A stretch of 64,000 bases of DNA from Streptomyces sp. WMMC500 (lineage in GTDB: Bacteria > Actinomycetota > Actinomycetes > Streptomycetales > Streptomycetaceae). Position numbers and translations under genes: made by a program. Shown one piece after another: positions 26,331 through 34,867 of the stretch. The first letter of the stretch is position 1, and each line of letters begins with the position of its first letter. The stretch covers positions 2,962,001 to 3,026,000 of the forward strand of contig NZ_CP114905.1 of NCBI RefSeq assembly GCF_027497195.1, in the 5' to 3' direction. A model generated the notes under the pieces. The model was not told the origin of the DNA, did not search any database, and worked only from the letters and a program-made list of their open reading frames with translations.

Positions 26331-26708
26331 TCAGATATGACCCTCGACACCGTCGCCGTCGCCTTGCCAGCGGGCGCGGCGGAGGTCGATGCGCTGCTCA
26401 CCCCCGGTGGTGGCGCGCAGCGGCGTGCCCTCCACGCGGTACTGCTCCAGGGCCTCGCGCTCGTGGCCGGGCAGCGGCCGGCCGTCCGCGCGCACCACGC
26501 GCCACCAGGGCACGGCGCTCCCGTAGAGCGCCATCACCCGGCCCACCTGACGCGGCCCGCCGCGGTCTATGAACTCGGCCACATCCCCGTACGTCATCAC
26601 GCGGCCCGGCGGGATGCCCTCTGCCACGGAGAGCACACGGTCCGCATACTCGTCGAGAAGAACCGCGTCGGGGCCCGGGGTGCCGGCGGAGGGCGTCGCG
26701 TCGTCCAT
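26331..26708 (-). CDS. Alkyltransferase-like (ATL) DNA-binding protein
   Basis: The 125-residue protein has the MGMT DNA-binding fold (IPPGRVMTYGDVAEFI near residue 35, RQVGRVMALYG near 55), but the active-site PCHR is replaced by PWWRVV, so the alkyl-accepting Cys is missing. This is the mark of ATL proteins, which bind O6-alkylguanine and pass it to nucleotide excision repair. ATG 26708 has AGGA upstream. The gene is upstream of adnA on the same strand, giving a repair neighbourhood also seen in mycobacteria. Confidence 0.92.
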   Translation of the reverse strand: MDDATPSAGTPGPDAVLLDEYADRVLSVAEGIPPGRVMTYGDVAEFIDRGGPRQVGRVMALYGSAVPWWRVVRADGRPLPGHEREALEQYRVEGTPLRATTGGEQRIDLRRARWQGDGDGVEGHI

Positions 26709-26836
26709 CCGCCCCATCCTGCCGCAGACCGCCGACAGTCCGGCGCGGCGACCGGCAGCGGGCACACCGCTGTCAAGCAGACCCGGATGCGACCATCGGA
26801 GACATGCTCGTGCCACCATCGTGCGGGCGGTGACTG

Positions 26837-29632
26837 GTGATACGAGACGAAGACGGGACAACCCAGGGCATGCGGCGCGATTCCGCGGCCGAGCCTCCGC
26901 CGGCAGAGCCGGCCACGGAGGCGCAGAGTCCTGCCCGCCGGGACGGTGACGAGAGGGACGAGGGGCACGAGGGGAGCGCGCGTCCGCGCGGTCTCTACGA
27001 CGGCCCGCGCCCCCACTCCCCCGCCGCCACCCGCCACGACTCCCGCCACGAGTCCCGTCACGACTTCCGCCACGACTCCCGCCGCCGCTCCGCCCCCGGG
27101 CCCATCGAGGGCGACGACCCCCTCCTGCCCGCCCGCGTGCACCGCCCCTCCGACCTCATGCGGCTGCTCCTCGGCATCCTCGGCATCGCCGCCGTCCTGG
27201 GCCTCGCCACCGTCGCGCACGCCACCACCGAGGGCCTGGAGGAGGACATCACCAAGGGCGCCGAGTACACGCCCTCGTTCGTCATCACCCTCGGCGGCCT
27301 GACCTCCAGCATCGCCGTCCTCATCGTCCCGGTCGCCTTCGCCGTCGAACGCCTCGTCAAACGCGACGGCCTGCGCATCGCCGACGGCGTGCTCGCCGCC
27401 GTCCTCGCGCACGGCGCCGGGCTCGCCGTCTCCCTCTGGGTCTCCGAGGCCGCCCCCGGCTCCGTGCAGGGGGCGCTGACGCAGATCGCCCGCGACGGCG
27501 AGCGCACCGACCCCGTACACGGCTATCTCGCCCCCGTCATCGCCTATATGACCGCCGTCGGCATGTCCCGGCACGCGCGCTGGCGCGTGCTGATGTGGAC
27601 GGTCCTGGTGCTGGACGGCCTCGCGGTGCTCGTCGGTGGCTACACCACGCCGTTCGCCATCCTGCTCACCGTCCTCATCGGCTGGACCGTCGCCTTCGGC
27701 ACGATGTACGCGGTCGGCTCCCCCAACGTCCGCCCCACCGCCCGCAACCTCCTCGCCGGCCTGCGCCGCGTGGGCTTCCGCCCCGTCAGCGCGCTGGTGC
27801 CCGAGGAGCAGCCGGACCTGGAGGGCGACGGCCGCGGGCGGCGGTACGTCGTCACGCTGGAGGACGGCCCGCCGCTGGACGTCACCGTCGTCGACCGCGA
27901 GCAGCAGGCCCAGGGCTTCTTCTACCGCGCCTGGCGCCGCCTGTCGCTGCGCGGCGTCTACCAGCGGCGCAGCATGCAGTCGCTGCGGCAGGCGCTGGAG
28001 CAGGAGGCGCTGCTGTCGTACGCCGCGATCGCCGCCGGCGCCAACGCCCCCAAGCTCATCGCCACCTCCGACCTCGGCCCCGACGCGGTCATGCTCGTGT
28101 ACGAGCACACCGGCGGCCGGCCGCTGGCCACCGTCCCCGACGAGGCCATCACCGACCTGCTGATGCGCGAGAGCTGGCGGCAGGTCGCGGCGCTCCAGTC
28201 GCGCCGCATCGCGCACCGCCGGCTCGACGCGGACGCCGTGCTGGTGACCCGCGGGGGCAAGGTGATCCTCACCGACCTCAGCAACGGCGACATCGCCGCG
28301 GGCGACGTCGTGCTGCGCATGGACATCGCCCAGTTGCTCACCACCCTCGCGCTGCGGGTCGGCGCCGAGCGGGCGGTCGCGGCGGCGGTGGAGGTCCTCG
28401 GCCCGGACGCGGTCGCGGACGCCCTGCCGCTACTCCAGCCGATCGCGCTGACCCGGGACACCCGCGCGGAGCTGCGCCGGCTCTCCCGCGAGCGGGCCGC
28501 CCGCGAGCGCGAGGCGGTCATCGAGGCGTCGCGGTCGCGCAAGCGCCTGGCGGCCGGGGACCGCAAGAGCATGCGGGCCGCCAAGCAGGCCGAGAAGCGG
28601 GCGATCGAGGGCGCCCTGGACGAGGCGCGCGAGGAGGACGTGCTCACGCAGATCCGCCAGCACGTGCTGCTGATCCGGCCGCAGGCGCCGGTGGAGCCGG
28701 TCCGGATCGAGCGGATCCGGCCGCGGACGCTCGTCAGCATCATCGCGGGCGTCTTCGCCGCGTACTTCCTGCTGACGCAGCTCACGCACGTCAAGGTCGA
28801 CGACGTGCTGTCCCAGGCGAACTGGCGCTGGGCGGCGCTGGCCGCGGTCTTCTCCGCCGCCACGTACCTCGCCGCCGCGCTGTCGCTGCTGGGCTTCGTC
28901 CCCGAACGGGTGCCGTACGGGCGGACGGTGCTGGCGCAGGTCGCCGCCTCGTTCGTCAAGCTCGTCGCCCCCGCGGCGGTCGGCGGGGTCGCGCTCAACA
29001 CGCGCTTCCTGCAGAAGTCGGGCGTACGGCCGGGCCTCGCGGTCGCCAGCGTCGGCGCCTCGCAGCTCTTCGGGCTCGGCAGCCACATCCTGCTGCTGCT
29101 CACCTTCGGCTATCTGACGGGGACCGAGCGGACGCCGTCGCTGTCCCCGTCCCGCACGGTCATCGCCGGGCTGCTCGCGGCGGCGGTGCTGATCCTGATC
29201 ATCACGGCCGTGCCGTTGCTGCGGAAGGCCGTGTCGTCGCGGATCCGGTCGCTGTTCGCGGGCGTGGTGCCGCGCATGCTGGACGTGCTGCAGCGCCCGC
29301 AGAAGCTCGCGGCGGGCATCGGCGGCATGGTGCTGATGACGCTGTCGTTCGTGCTCTGCCTGGACGCCTCGGTACGGGCCTTCGGCGGCGACCTCAGCTT
29401 CGCGAGCGTCGCGGTCGTCTTCCTCGCCGGCAACGCGCTGGGCTCGGCGGCGCCGACGCCGGGCGGCGTGGGCGCGGTGGAGCTGGCGCTCACGGCGGGT
29501 CTGACGGCGGCGGGGATGCCCAGTGACACGGCGCTGTCGGCCGTGCTGCTGTTCCGGCTGCTGACGTTCTGGATGCCGGTGCTGCCGGGGTGGCTGTCGT
29601 TCACGCACCTGACCCGCAAGGGCGCGTTGTAG
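26837..29632 (+). CDS. Membrane protein fusing a kinase-like domain to an LPG-synthase/UPF0104-type flippase domain
   Basis: The 931-residue protein has a His/Arg-rich cytoplasmic N-terminus (SRHESRHDFRHDSRRR), a first membrane bundle at about 105-295, a soluble kinase-like domain at about 310-560 (EQEALLSYAAIAAGANAPKL, then MLVYEHTGGRPL, with VILTDLSNGDIA as the metal site), a charged helix, and a C-terminal bundle at about 635-925 of the lysylphosphatidylglycerol synthetase/TIGR00374 type (TPGGVGAVELALTAGL). The HRD-type catalytic Asp appears as HRRLDADAVL. Family flippase-like domains move lipid-linked substrates; the kinase's role is unknown. The start at GTG 26837 is uncertain; ATG 26870 is possible. 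Confidence 0.82.
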   Translation: MIRDEDGTTQGMRRDSAAEPPPAEPATEAQSPARRDGDERDEGHEGSARPRGLYDGPRPHSPAATRHDSRHESRHDFRHDSRRRSAPGPIEGDDPLLPARVHRPSDLMRLLLGILGIAAVLGLATVAHATTEGLEEDITKGAEYTPSFVITLGGLTSSIAVLIVPVAFAVERLVKRDGLRIADGVLAAVLAHGAGLAVSLWVSEAAPGSVQGALTQIARDGERTDPVHGYLAPVIAYMTAVGMSRHARWRVLMWTVLVLDGLAVLVGGYTTPFAILLTVLIGWTVAFGTMYAVGSPNVRPTARNLLAGLRRVGFRPVSALVPEEQPDLEGDGRGRRYVVTLEDGPPLDVTVVDREQQAQGFFYRAWRRLSLRGVYQRRSMQSLRQALEQEALLSYAAIAAGANAPKLIATSDLGPDAVMLVYEHTGGRPLATVPDEAITDLLMRESWRQVAALQSRRIAHRRLDADAVLVTRGGKVILTDLSNGDIAAGDVVLRMDIAQLLTTLALRVGAERAVAAAVEVLGPDAVADALPLLQPIALTRDTRAELRRLSRERAAREREAVIEASRSRKRLAAGDRKSMRAAKQAEKRAIEGALDEAREEDVLTQIRQHVLLIRPQAPVEPVRIERIRPRTLVSIIAGVFAAYFLLTQLTHVKVDDVLSQANWRWAALAAVFSAATYLAAALSLLGFVPERVPYGRTVLAQVAASFVKLVAPAAVGGVALNTRFLQKSGVRPGLAVASVGASQLFGLGSHILLLLTFGYLTGTERTPSLSPSRTVIAGLLAAAVLILIITAVPLLRKAVSSRIRSLFAGVVPRMLDVLQRPQKLAAGIGGMVLMTLSFVLCLDASVRAFGGDLSFASVAVVFLAGNALGSAAPTPGGVGAVELALTAGLTAAGMPSDTALSAVLLFRLLTFWMPVLPGWLSFTHLTRKGAL

Positions 29633-29665
29633 CCCGAGCGGGGCGCCCGGACGGGCGGCGGCGCC

Positions 29666-29941
29666 TTACAGGTCGACGACGTGCCAGGGGCGGATGCTCC
29701 ACTTGTCCACCAGCCCGTTCGCCACGTACGGGTCCTTCCTGACGAACTCCTCGGCGGGCCCCGGGCCGTCGCTCCGCCAGACGATCAGGCCGCGCGGCGG
29801 GGCCTCCGTCATGGCGCCGGCCATGACGAGGTCGCCGCGCCGGTGGGACTCGCGGATGAGGTCGAGGTGCGCCTGCCGGTAGGCGTCCCGCCGCTCCAGG
29901 TAGTCGTCGACGTACGAGTAGTCGAGGACGTAGTAGGACAC
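29666..29941 (-). CDS. YciI-like protein
   Basis: The 91-residue protein matches the YciI ferredoxin-like fold: AYRQAHLDLIRESHRRGDLV contains the conserved His and the following Asp of the putative active site, and EEFVRKDPYVANGLVDKWSI is the family's second half. The function in Actinobacteria is not established. GTG 29941 follows GGGAGG at four bases. It converges with the membrane fusion gene. Confidence 0.9.
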   Translation of the reverse strand: MSYYVLDYSYVDDYLERRDAYRQAHLDLIRESHRRGDLVMAGAMTEAPPRGLIVWRSDGPGPAEEFVRKDPYVANGLVDKWSIRPWHVVDL

Positions 29942-30071
29942 GCGGCCTCCCTGGTGGCGGGGGTGAACGGTACCGGACCACCGTACTCACCCGTACGCCC
30001 CGCGCAGCGCGCGGCCGTCCGTGCCGCGCCGGACGATGGCAGTCCGCCACCGCCGAGACCGGGGAGCCCCC

Positions 30072-31649
30072 GTGCGGGTCACCAAGCCGACCACCGCCGC
30101 CGCCGTCACCGCCGCCACCGCCGTCACCGCCGTCCTGCTGACCGCCCTGGCCGCGGGCGGCTGCGGCATCGCGTCGTCGTCCGAGCACACCAGCGGCAGG
30201 GAGGACGGAGCGGCGGCCGGCATCCACTGGGGGGCGTGCAAGAACCTCCCCTCGCCCGCGCCGGGGGCGCCGGTCGCGGAGATCGACTGGCAGTGCGGCA
30301 CGCTCGACGTACCGCTCGACCACGAGAAGCCGGACGGCGAGAAGATCGGCATCGCCATGATCCGCGCCAAGGCCACCGGGCCGAAGACGGAGCGCATCGG
30401 CTCGCTCCTGTTCAACTTCGGCGGCCCCGGCGGCTCCGGCATCGACACCATCCCGGGCCTGGCCGGCCAGTACAAGACGCTGCACAAGCAGTACGACCTC
30501 GTCAGCTTCGACCCGCGCGGCGTCGGCCGCAGCGACGGGGTGCGCTGCCTCGGCGACCGCGCGCTCGACAAATACTTCGCCGCCGACAACACCCCCGACG
30601 ACAAGGCGGAGGAGAAGGCGTACCTCGACCGGATCCACGACTTCGCCGCCGCCTGCGAGAAGAGGTCCGGCAAGGTCCTGCCGTACGTAGGCACCGAGAA
30701 CGCCGCCCGCGACATGGACCTCATGCGCGCCGCACTCGGCGACGACAAGATGCACTACTTCGGCATCTCCTACGGCACGGAACTGGGCGCCGTCTACGCC
30801 CACCTCTTCCCCGGGCGGGTCGGCCGCGCCGTGCTCGACAGCCCCGTGGACCCGACGCAGGACAGCGCGCAGCGCTCGCTGGCGCAGGCGAAGGGCTTCC
30901 AGCAGGCGCTGGAGAACTACGCCGAGGACTGCGCGCGGCAGGGCGGGAAGTGCCCGCTCGGCGACAGCGCCGCCGGCGAGGGGGCGGTCGCCACCGACGA
31001 CGTCGCGGACCTCCTGAAGCGGCTCGACGGCAAGCCGATCCCGGGCAGTTCGGGCCGGGACCTGACGGAGTCGCTGGCGACCGGGGGTATCGCGCAGTCG
31101 CTGTACTCCAAGCAGCTCTGGCCGCTGCTGACGCAGGGCCTGCAGCAGGCGCAGGACGACGACGGCGCGACCCTGCTGGTCCTGTCCGACGCCCTCAACG
31201 GCCGCGAGCCGGACGGCCACTACAACACGCTCCAGTCGTCCTTCCTCGCGATCAACTGCGCGGACACCAGGGACCGCTACTCGACGGCCGACGTCCGCGA
31301 CCGGCTGCCGGAGTTCCGCAAGGCGTCACCGGTCTTCGGCGACTTCATGGCCTGGGGCATGGCGTCGTGCGACGGCTGGCCGGTGACGGGCAAGCGCTCG
31401 ACGCCGCAGGTGAGCGCGAAGGGCGCGGACAAGATCCTGGTCGTCGGGTCCACCGGCGACCCGGCGACGCCGTACGAGGGCACCCAGCGCATGGTCGACG
31501 CGCTCGGCGGCGACGTGGCGGTGAAGCTGACGCGCGTCGGCGAGGGGCACGGGGCGTACGGCAGCGGCAACCGCTGCACGCAGGAGGCGGTCGACGCCTA
31601 CCTGCTCGACGGCCGGGCCCCGCGGAACGACACGACCTGCCGGAAGTAG
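30072..31649 (+). CDS. Secreted alpha/beta-hydrolase peptidase (TAP-like, S33)
   Basis: The 525-residue protein has a signal sequence ending LAAGGCG, a weak lipobox, so it is exported and perhaps lipid-anchored. The hydrolase core shows oxyanion region NFGGPGGSG near residue 120, nucleophile elbow GISYGTELG near 235, Asp in GSTGDPATPY near 460 and His in GEGHGAYGSG near 490, the layout of Streptomyces tripeptidyl aminopeptidases, which trim extracellular peptides. GTG 30072 follows GGGGAG at six bases. It ends at a strong terminator. Confidence 0.92.
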   Translation: MRVTKPTTAAAVTAATAVTAVLLTALAAGGCGIASSSEHTSGREDGAAAGIHWGACKNLPSPAPGAPVAEIDWQCGTLDVPLDHEKPDGEKIGIAMIRAKATGPKTERIGSLLFNFGGPGGSGIDTIPGLAGQYKTLHKQYDLVSFDPRGVGRSDGVRCLGDRALDKYFAADNTPDDKAEEKAYLDRIHDFAAACEKRSGKVLPYVGTENAARDMDLMRAALGDDKMHYFGISYGTELGAVYAHLFPGRVGRAVLDSPVDPTQDSAQRSLAQAKGFQQALENYAEDCARQGGKCPLGDSAAGEGAVATDDVADLLKRLDGKPIPGSSGRDLTESLATGGIAQSLYSKQLWPLLTQGLQQAQDDDGATLLVLSDALNGREPDGHYNTLQSSFLAINCADTRDRYSTADVRDRLPEFRKASPVFGDFMAWGMASCDGWPVTGKRSTPQVSAKGADKILVVGSTGDPATPYEGTQRMVDALGGDVAVKLTRVGEGHGAYGSGNRCTQEAVDAYLLDGRAPRNDTTCRK

Positions 31650-31668
31650 TCCCGCGCGCACGCACGAC

Positions 31669-31697
31669 GCCGCCGCCGGAAGCCCTCCGGCGGCGGC
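31669..31697 (+). terminator. Terminator of the peptidase gene
   Basis: GCCGCCGCCGG (31669-31679) pairs with CCGGCGGCGGC (31687-31697), 11 bp, seven-base loop, 20 bases after the stop. Confidence 0.8.
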
Positions 31698-31714
31698 ATC
31701 ATGCGTCTTCTGCC

Positions 31715-31769
31715 GTACGTCGTGCGTGGTACGTCGTGCGTGGTACGTCGTGCGTGGTACGTCGTGCGT
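31715..31769. repeat. Four tandem copies of a 14-bp unit
   Basis: GTACGTCGTGCGTG is repeated at 31715, 31729, 31743 and 31757 (last copy lacks the final base match). The array ends at the moeZ stop codon and has no reading-frame meaning. Confidence 0.9.
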
Positions 31770-32947
31770 CAGTAGATCGGCTTCTCCGGCTCGATCTGGT
31801 TCACCCAGCCGACCACGCCGCCGCCCACGTGCACCGCGTCCGCGAAGCCCGCCGACTTCAGCACCGCCAGGACTTCCGCGGACCGGACACCCGTCTTGCA
31901 GTGCAAGACGATCTTCTTGTCCTGCGGCAGCCCCTCCAGGGCGTTGCCCATCAGGAACTCGTCCTTCGGGACCAGCCGGGCGCCGGGGATCGCGACGATC
32001 TCGTACTCGTTGGGCTCGCGGACGTCGATGATGTCGATGTTCTCGCCCTCGTCGATCCACTCCTTGAGCTGCTTCGGAGTGATCGTGGAGCCGGCCGCGG
32101 CCTCCTGCGCCTCGTCGGAGACGACGCCGCAGAACGCCTCGTAGTCGATCAGCTCGGTGACGGTCGGGTTCTCGCCGCAGACCGCGCAGTCCGGGTCCTT
32201 GCGGACCTTGACCTGGCGGTACTGCATCTCCAGGGCGTCGTAGATCATCAGCCGGCCGACCAGCGGGTCGCCGATGCCGGCGAGCAGCTTGATGGCCTCG
32301 TTGACCTGGATCGAGCCGATCGACGCGCACAGCACGCCCAGCACGCCGCCCTCGGCGCAGCTCGGCACCATGCCGGGCGGCGGGGGCTCGGGGTACAGGC
32401 AGCGGTAGCACGGGCCGTGCTCGGCCCAGAAGACCGACGCCTGGCCGTCGAAGCGGTAGATGGAGCCCCACACGTAGGGCTTGCCGAGCAGTACGCACGC
32501 GTCGTTGACCAGGTAGCGGGTGGCGAAGTTGTCCGTGCCGTCGACGATCAGGTCGTACTCCGCGAACATCTCCATCACGTTCGAGGAGTCCAGCCGCTCC
32601 TGGTGGAGCCGCACCGTCACGTACGGGTTGATGCCCAGCACCGTGTCGCGGGCGGACTCGGCCTTGGAGCGGCCGATGTCGGCCTGGCTGTGAATGATCT
32701 GGCGCTGCAGGTTCGACTCGTCCACCTCGTCGAACTCGACGATGCCGAGCGTGCCCACACCCGCCGCCGCCAGGTACATCAGCGCCGGCGAGCCGAGACC
32801 GCCGGCGCCCACACAGAGCACCTTGGCGTTCTTCAGCCGCTTCTGGCCCGCCATCCCGACATCCGGGATGATCAGGTGGCGCGAGTACCTGCGGACCTCG
32901 TCGACGGAGAGCTCGGGGGCGGGCTCGACCAGCGGTGGCAGCGACAC
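31769..32947 (-). CDS. moeZ: Adenylyltransferase/sulfurtransferase MoeZ
   Basis: The 392-residue protein has an N-terminal ThiF/MoeB domain (VGAGGLGSPALMYLAAAG near residue 45, FDEVDESNLQRQ near 75, zinc cysteines in PCYRCLYP and CAVCG) and a C-terminal rhodanese domain with active-site Cys in LHCKTGVRS near 350. MoeZ activates small sulfur carrier proteins by adenylation and thiocarboxylation for molybdopterin, cysteine and thiopeptide-type pathways; in this window it could serve MoaE's partner MoaD. GTG 32947 has GGAG five bases upstream. The four-gene polysaccharide operon ends 61 bases upstream on the same strand. Confidence 0.97.
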   Translation of the reverse strand: MSLPPLVEPAPELSVDEVRRYSRHLIIPDVGMAGQKRLKNAKVLCVGAGGLGSPALMYLAAAGVGTLGIVEFDEVDESNLQRQIIHSQADIGRSKAESARDTVLGINPYVTVRLHQERLDSSNVMEMFAEYDLIVDGTDNFATRYLVNDACVLLGKPYVWGSIYRFDGQASVFWAEHGPCYRCLYPEPPPPGMVPSCAEGGVLGVLCASIGSIQVNEAIKLLAGIGDPLVGRLMIYDALEMQYRQVKVRKDPDCAVCGENPTVTELIDYEAFCGVVSDEAQEAAAGSTITPKQLKEWIDEGENIDIIDVREPNEYEIVAIPGARLVPKDEFLMGNALEGLPQDKKIVLHCKTGVRSAEVLAVLKSAGFADAVHVGGGVVGWVNQIEPEKPIY

Positions 32948-33008
32948 GGGGACTCCGTAAGCGTGTGAGAGCACTGTGGGTCTTTCCGTAACACTGCCAC
33001 GCACCCCC

Positions 33009-33812
33009 TCATTCCGAGACACCCTGTCCGAGACGCGAGACGAGGTCGTCCCAGTAGCCGGGCAGGGCCTCCCAGCCGGGCCGGTCGGTGAAGAACACCG
33101 AGGCCGCACCCTGCCAGCGGGCGACCCGCATGGCCTCGTCGAGATGCGTCGGCGGGACGCCGTGGACCAGATGGCAGAACCGCTCCGCGGGGTGCTCCGC
33201 GGTCCACTCGGCGACCTGCGACCAGCGGTAGTCCGCCCACGGGCCCGCGAAGGTGACGAGCTGGTCGGCGGCCTCGGCGTAGCCGGCGTACGGGTGTGTG
33301 CCTACGCCGAGGACGACGTGGGCCCGCGGGCAGAGCGCGCCGAGGGTCGACGCCAGGCGCCGGACCTCCGGCAGCCGGTCCCGGTCGGCGGGGCAGCGGC
33401 CGAGGTAGAACCCGTCGACGCGGTACCACTCCAGGAACCGGTGGGCGTCGCTGATCAGCTCGCCGAAGGGGCGTCGGCCGTGGCCCAGGTCGAGCCTGCC
33501 GAGGGTGCGCACCCGCGCCGACTTCAGCCGGCCCGCAGCCTCCAGGCAGTGCGGGTCGGGGCGGGCGCCGGGCCCGCCGGCGACGTCGAGCACCGTCCAG
33601 TGGACGGCACCGGCCGCGGCGGGCCGGGTCAGCTCGCCCCACTCGACGGGGGCGACGAGCGGGTGCGCGTAGCCGGGGACGGCGAGGCGGAGGGGGGTCT
33701 CGGCCGGCTGCGCCGGTAGCTGCCGCCGGTCGGTCCCCGGCTCGGGCAGGTCGCGCAGCACCGCGGCGGCACCGGCCGGTGCGCCGGTCCCGTCAGCTCT
33801 CAGATCCGGCAT
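33009..33812 (-). CDS. Spherulin-4-like (GH135-type) protein
   Basis: The 267-residue protein resembles the spherulation-specific family 4, a TIM-barrel family that includes fungal Sph3 (GH135), which cleaves galactosamine-containing polysaccharide. Visible parts are LRLAVPGYAHPLV near residue 45, WTVLDVAGGPG near 75, RTLGRLDLGHG near 105 and WYRVDGFYLGR near 130. Many relatives have DE where this one has GR after DGFYL, so catalysis may be lost or shifted. No signal peptide is seen, which is odd for a polysaccharide hydrolase. The start overlaps the epimerase stop by 13 bases, and it is the last gene of the operon. Confidence 0.8.
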   Translation of the reverse strand: MPDLRADGTGAPAGAAAVLRDLPEPGTDRRQLPAQPAETPLRLAVPGYAHPLVAPVEWGELTRPAAAGAVHWTVLDVAGGPGARPDPHCLEAAGRLKSARVRTLGRLDLGHGRRPFGELISDAHRFLEWYRVDGFYLGRCPADRDRLPEVRRLASTLGALCPRAHVVLGVGTHPYAGYAEAADQLVTFAGPWADYRWSQVAEWTAEHPAERFCHLVHGVPPTHLDEAMRVARWQGAASVFFTDRPGWEALPGYWDDLVSRLGQGVSE

Positions 33813-34867
33813 GCCGCCTCCATCCAGATATCCGCAAGGCTCTCCTCGATTCCGATCCGGGGCCGCCAGCCGAGGCGGTCCCGCGCCGTCCTGATGTCCG
33901 CCTGCTGCCAGGCGCCGCACCCGTCCGGATACGGATACGCCGCGGTGACCGCCGGCGGTTCCGTGCCGGGGCCGCCGTTCGTGCCGTGGCCGGGCCCGTG
34001 GCCCGGTCCGTGGCCGTGGCCGTGGCCCATGCCGTGGCTCATCCCGTGCCCCGGGCCGCCGTGTCCGAGGCCGTGTCCGGCGCCCGCGGGCTGCGGGATC
34101 CGGCCGGTCAGCGCCGTGTCGTACTCGTGCAACTGCCCGCCGTACCCCGCGACCCGCGCCAGCGCCGCCGCCGCGTCCCGCAGCCGCACCGCGCGCCCGC
34201 CGCCGATGTTCACCACACCCTGCGCCGCCGACAGCGACGCGGCGTGCACCGCCCGCGCCACGTCCCGTACGTCCACGAAGTCCCGCTGCGCGCCGAGCCC
34301 GCCGAGCTTCAGCTCGCCGTCGCCCTGCTGCATCGCCCGCCGCAGCGCCTCCGCCAGCCGGCCGAGCGGGGAGCCCGCCGGGGTGCCGGGGCCCGCGGGC
34401 GAGAACACCCGCAGCACGATCGCGTCCAGGCCGGAGCCGAGCACCAGCTCGGTCGCGGCCAGCTTGCTCACCCCGTACGGACCGCCGGGGCGCGGCAGCG
34501 CGTCCTCGGCCGTCGACGAGCCGGCCGGCGAGGGCCCGTACTCCGAGGCGCAGCCCACGTGCACCAGCCGCGCCGAGCAACTGCTGCGCCGCATGGCCTC
34601 GCAGAGGGTGGCGACGGCGACGGTGTTGTGCCGGGTCAGGTCCCGGGCGCCGCCGCGGGTGGTGCCGGCGCAGTTGACGACGACGCCCGGGTGCACGGCG
34701 TCGAGGAACCGGGTCAGCGCGCCGGGGCTGCCGGACGACAGGTCGAACCGCACGTCCGCGTCGTCGCCGCGGCCGAGCGCGGTGAGCTGCACGGCGGGGT
34801 CGGCGAGCAGGCGGTCTGCGACGTAGCGGCCGACGAAGCCGGTGCCGCCGATGAGCAACACCCTCAT
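33800..34867 (-). CDS. NAD-dependent epimerase/dehydratase with His/Gly-rich insert
   Basis: The 355-residue extended SDR has GGTGFVGRYVADRLL at residue 8, the catalytic-type Ser and YGVSK near 145, and LGWRP near the C-terminus, all typical of sugar-nucleotide 4-epimerases and reductases. Between about residues 263 and 296 a Gly/His tract (GHGMSHGMGHGHGHGPGHG) interrupts the substrate domain and may bind metal. It overlaps the upstream membrane gene as ATGA and the downstream spherulin-like gene by 13 bases. A role in making the sugar nucleotide used by the operon's glycosyltransferase is inferred. Confidence 0.88.
   Translation of the reverse strand: MRVLLIGGTGFVGRYVADRLLADPAVQLTALGRGDDADVRFDLSSGSPGALTRFLDAVHPGVVVNCAGTTRGGARDLTRHNTVAVATLCEAMRRSSCSARLVHVGCASEYGPSPAGSSTAEDALPRPGGPYGVSKLAATELVLGSGLDAIVLRVFSPAGPGTPAGSPLGRLAEALRRAMQQGDGELKLGGLGAQRDFVDVRDVARAVHAASLSAAQGVVNIGGGRAVRLRDAAAALARVAGYGGQLHEYDTALTGRIPQPAGAGHGLGHGGPGHGMSHGMGHGHGHGPGHGPGHGTNGGPGTEPPAVTAAYPYPDGCGAWQQADIRTARDRLGWRPRIGIEESLADIWMEAACRI

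Noticed and set aside
22929..26840. 1303-codon plus-strand open frame opposite adnA
   Set aside because: Antisense shadow; helicase and nuclease motifs are intact on the other strand.
31715..31769. CRISPR array
   Set aside because: The units are directly tandem with no spacers and only 14 bases long.
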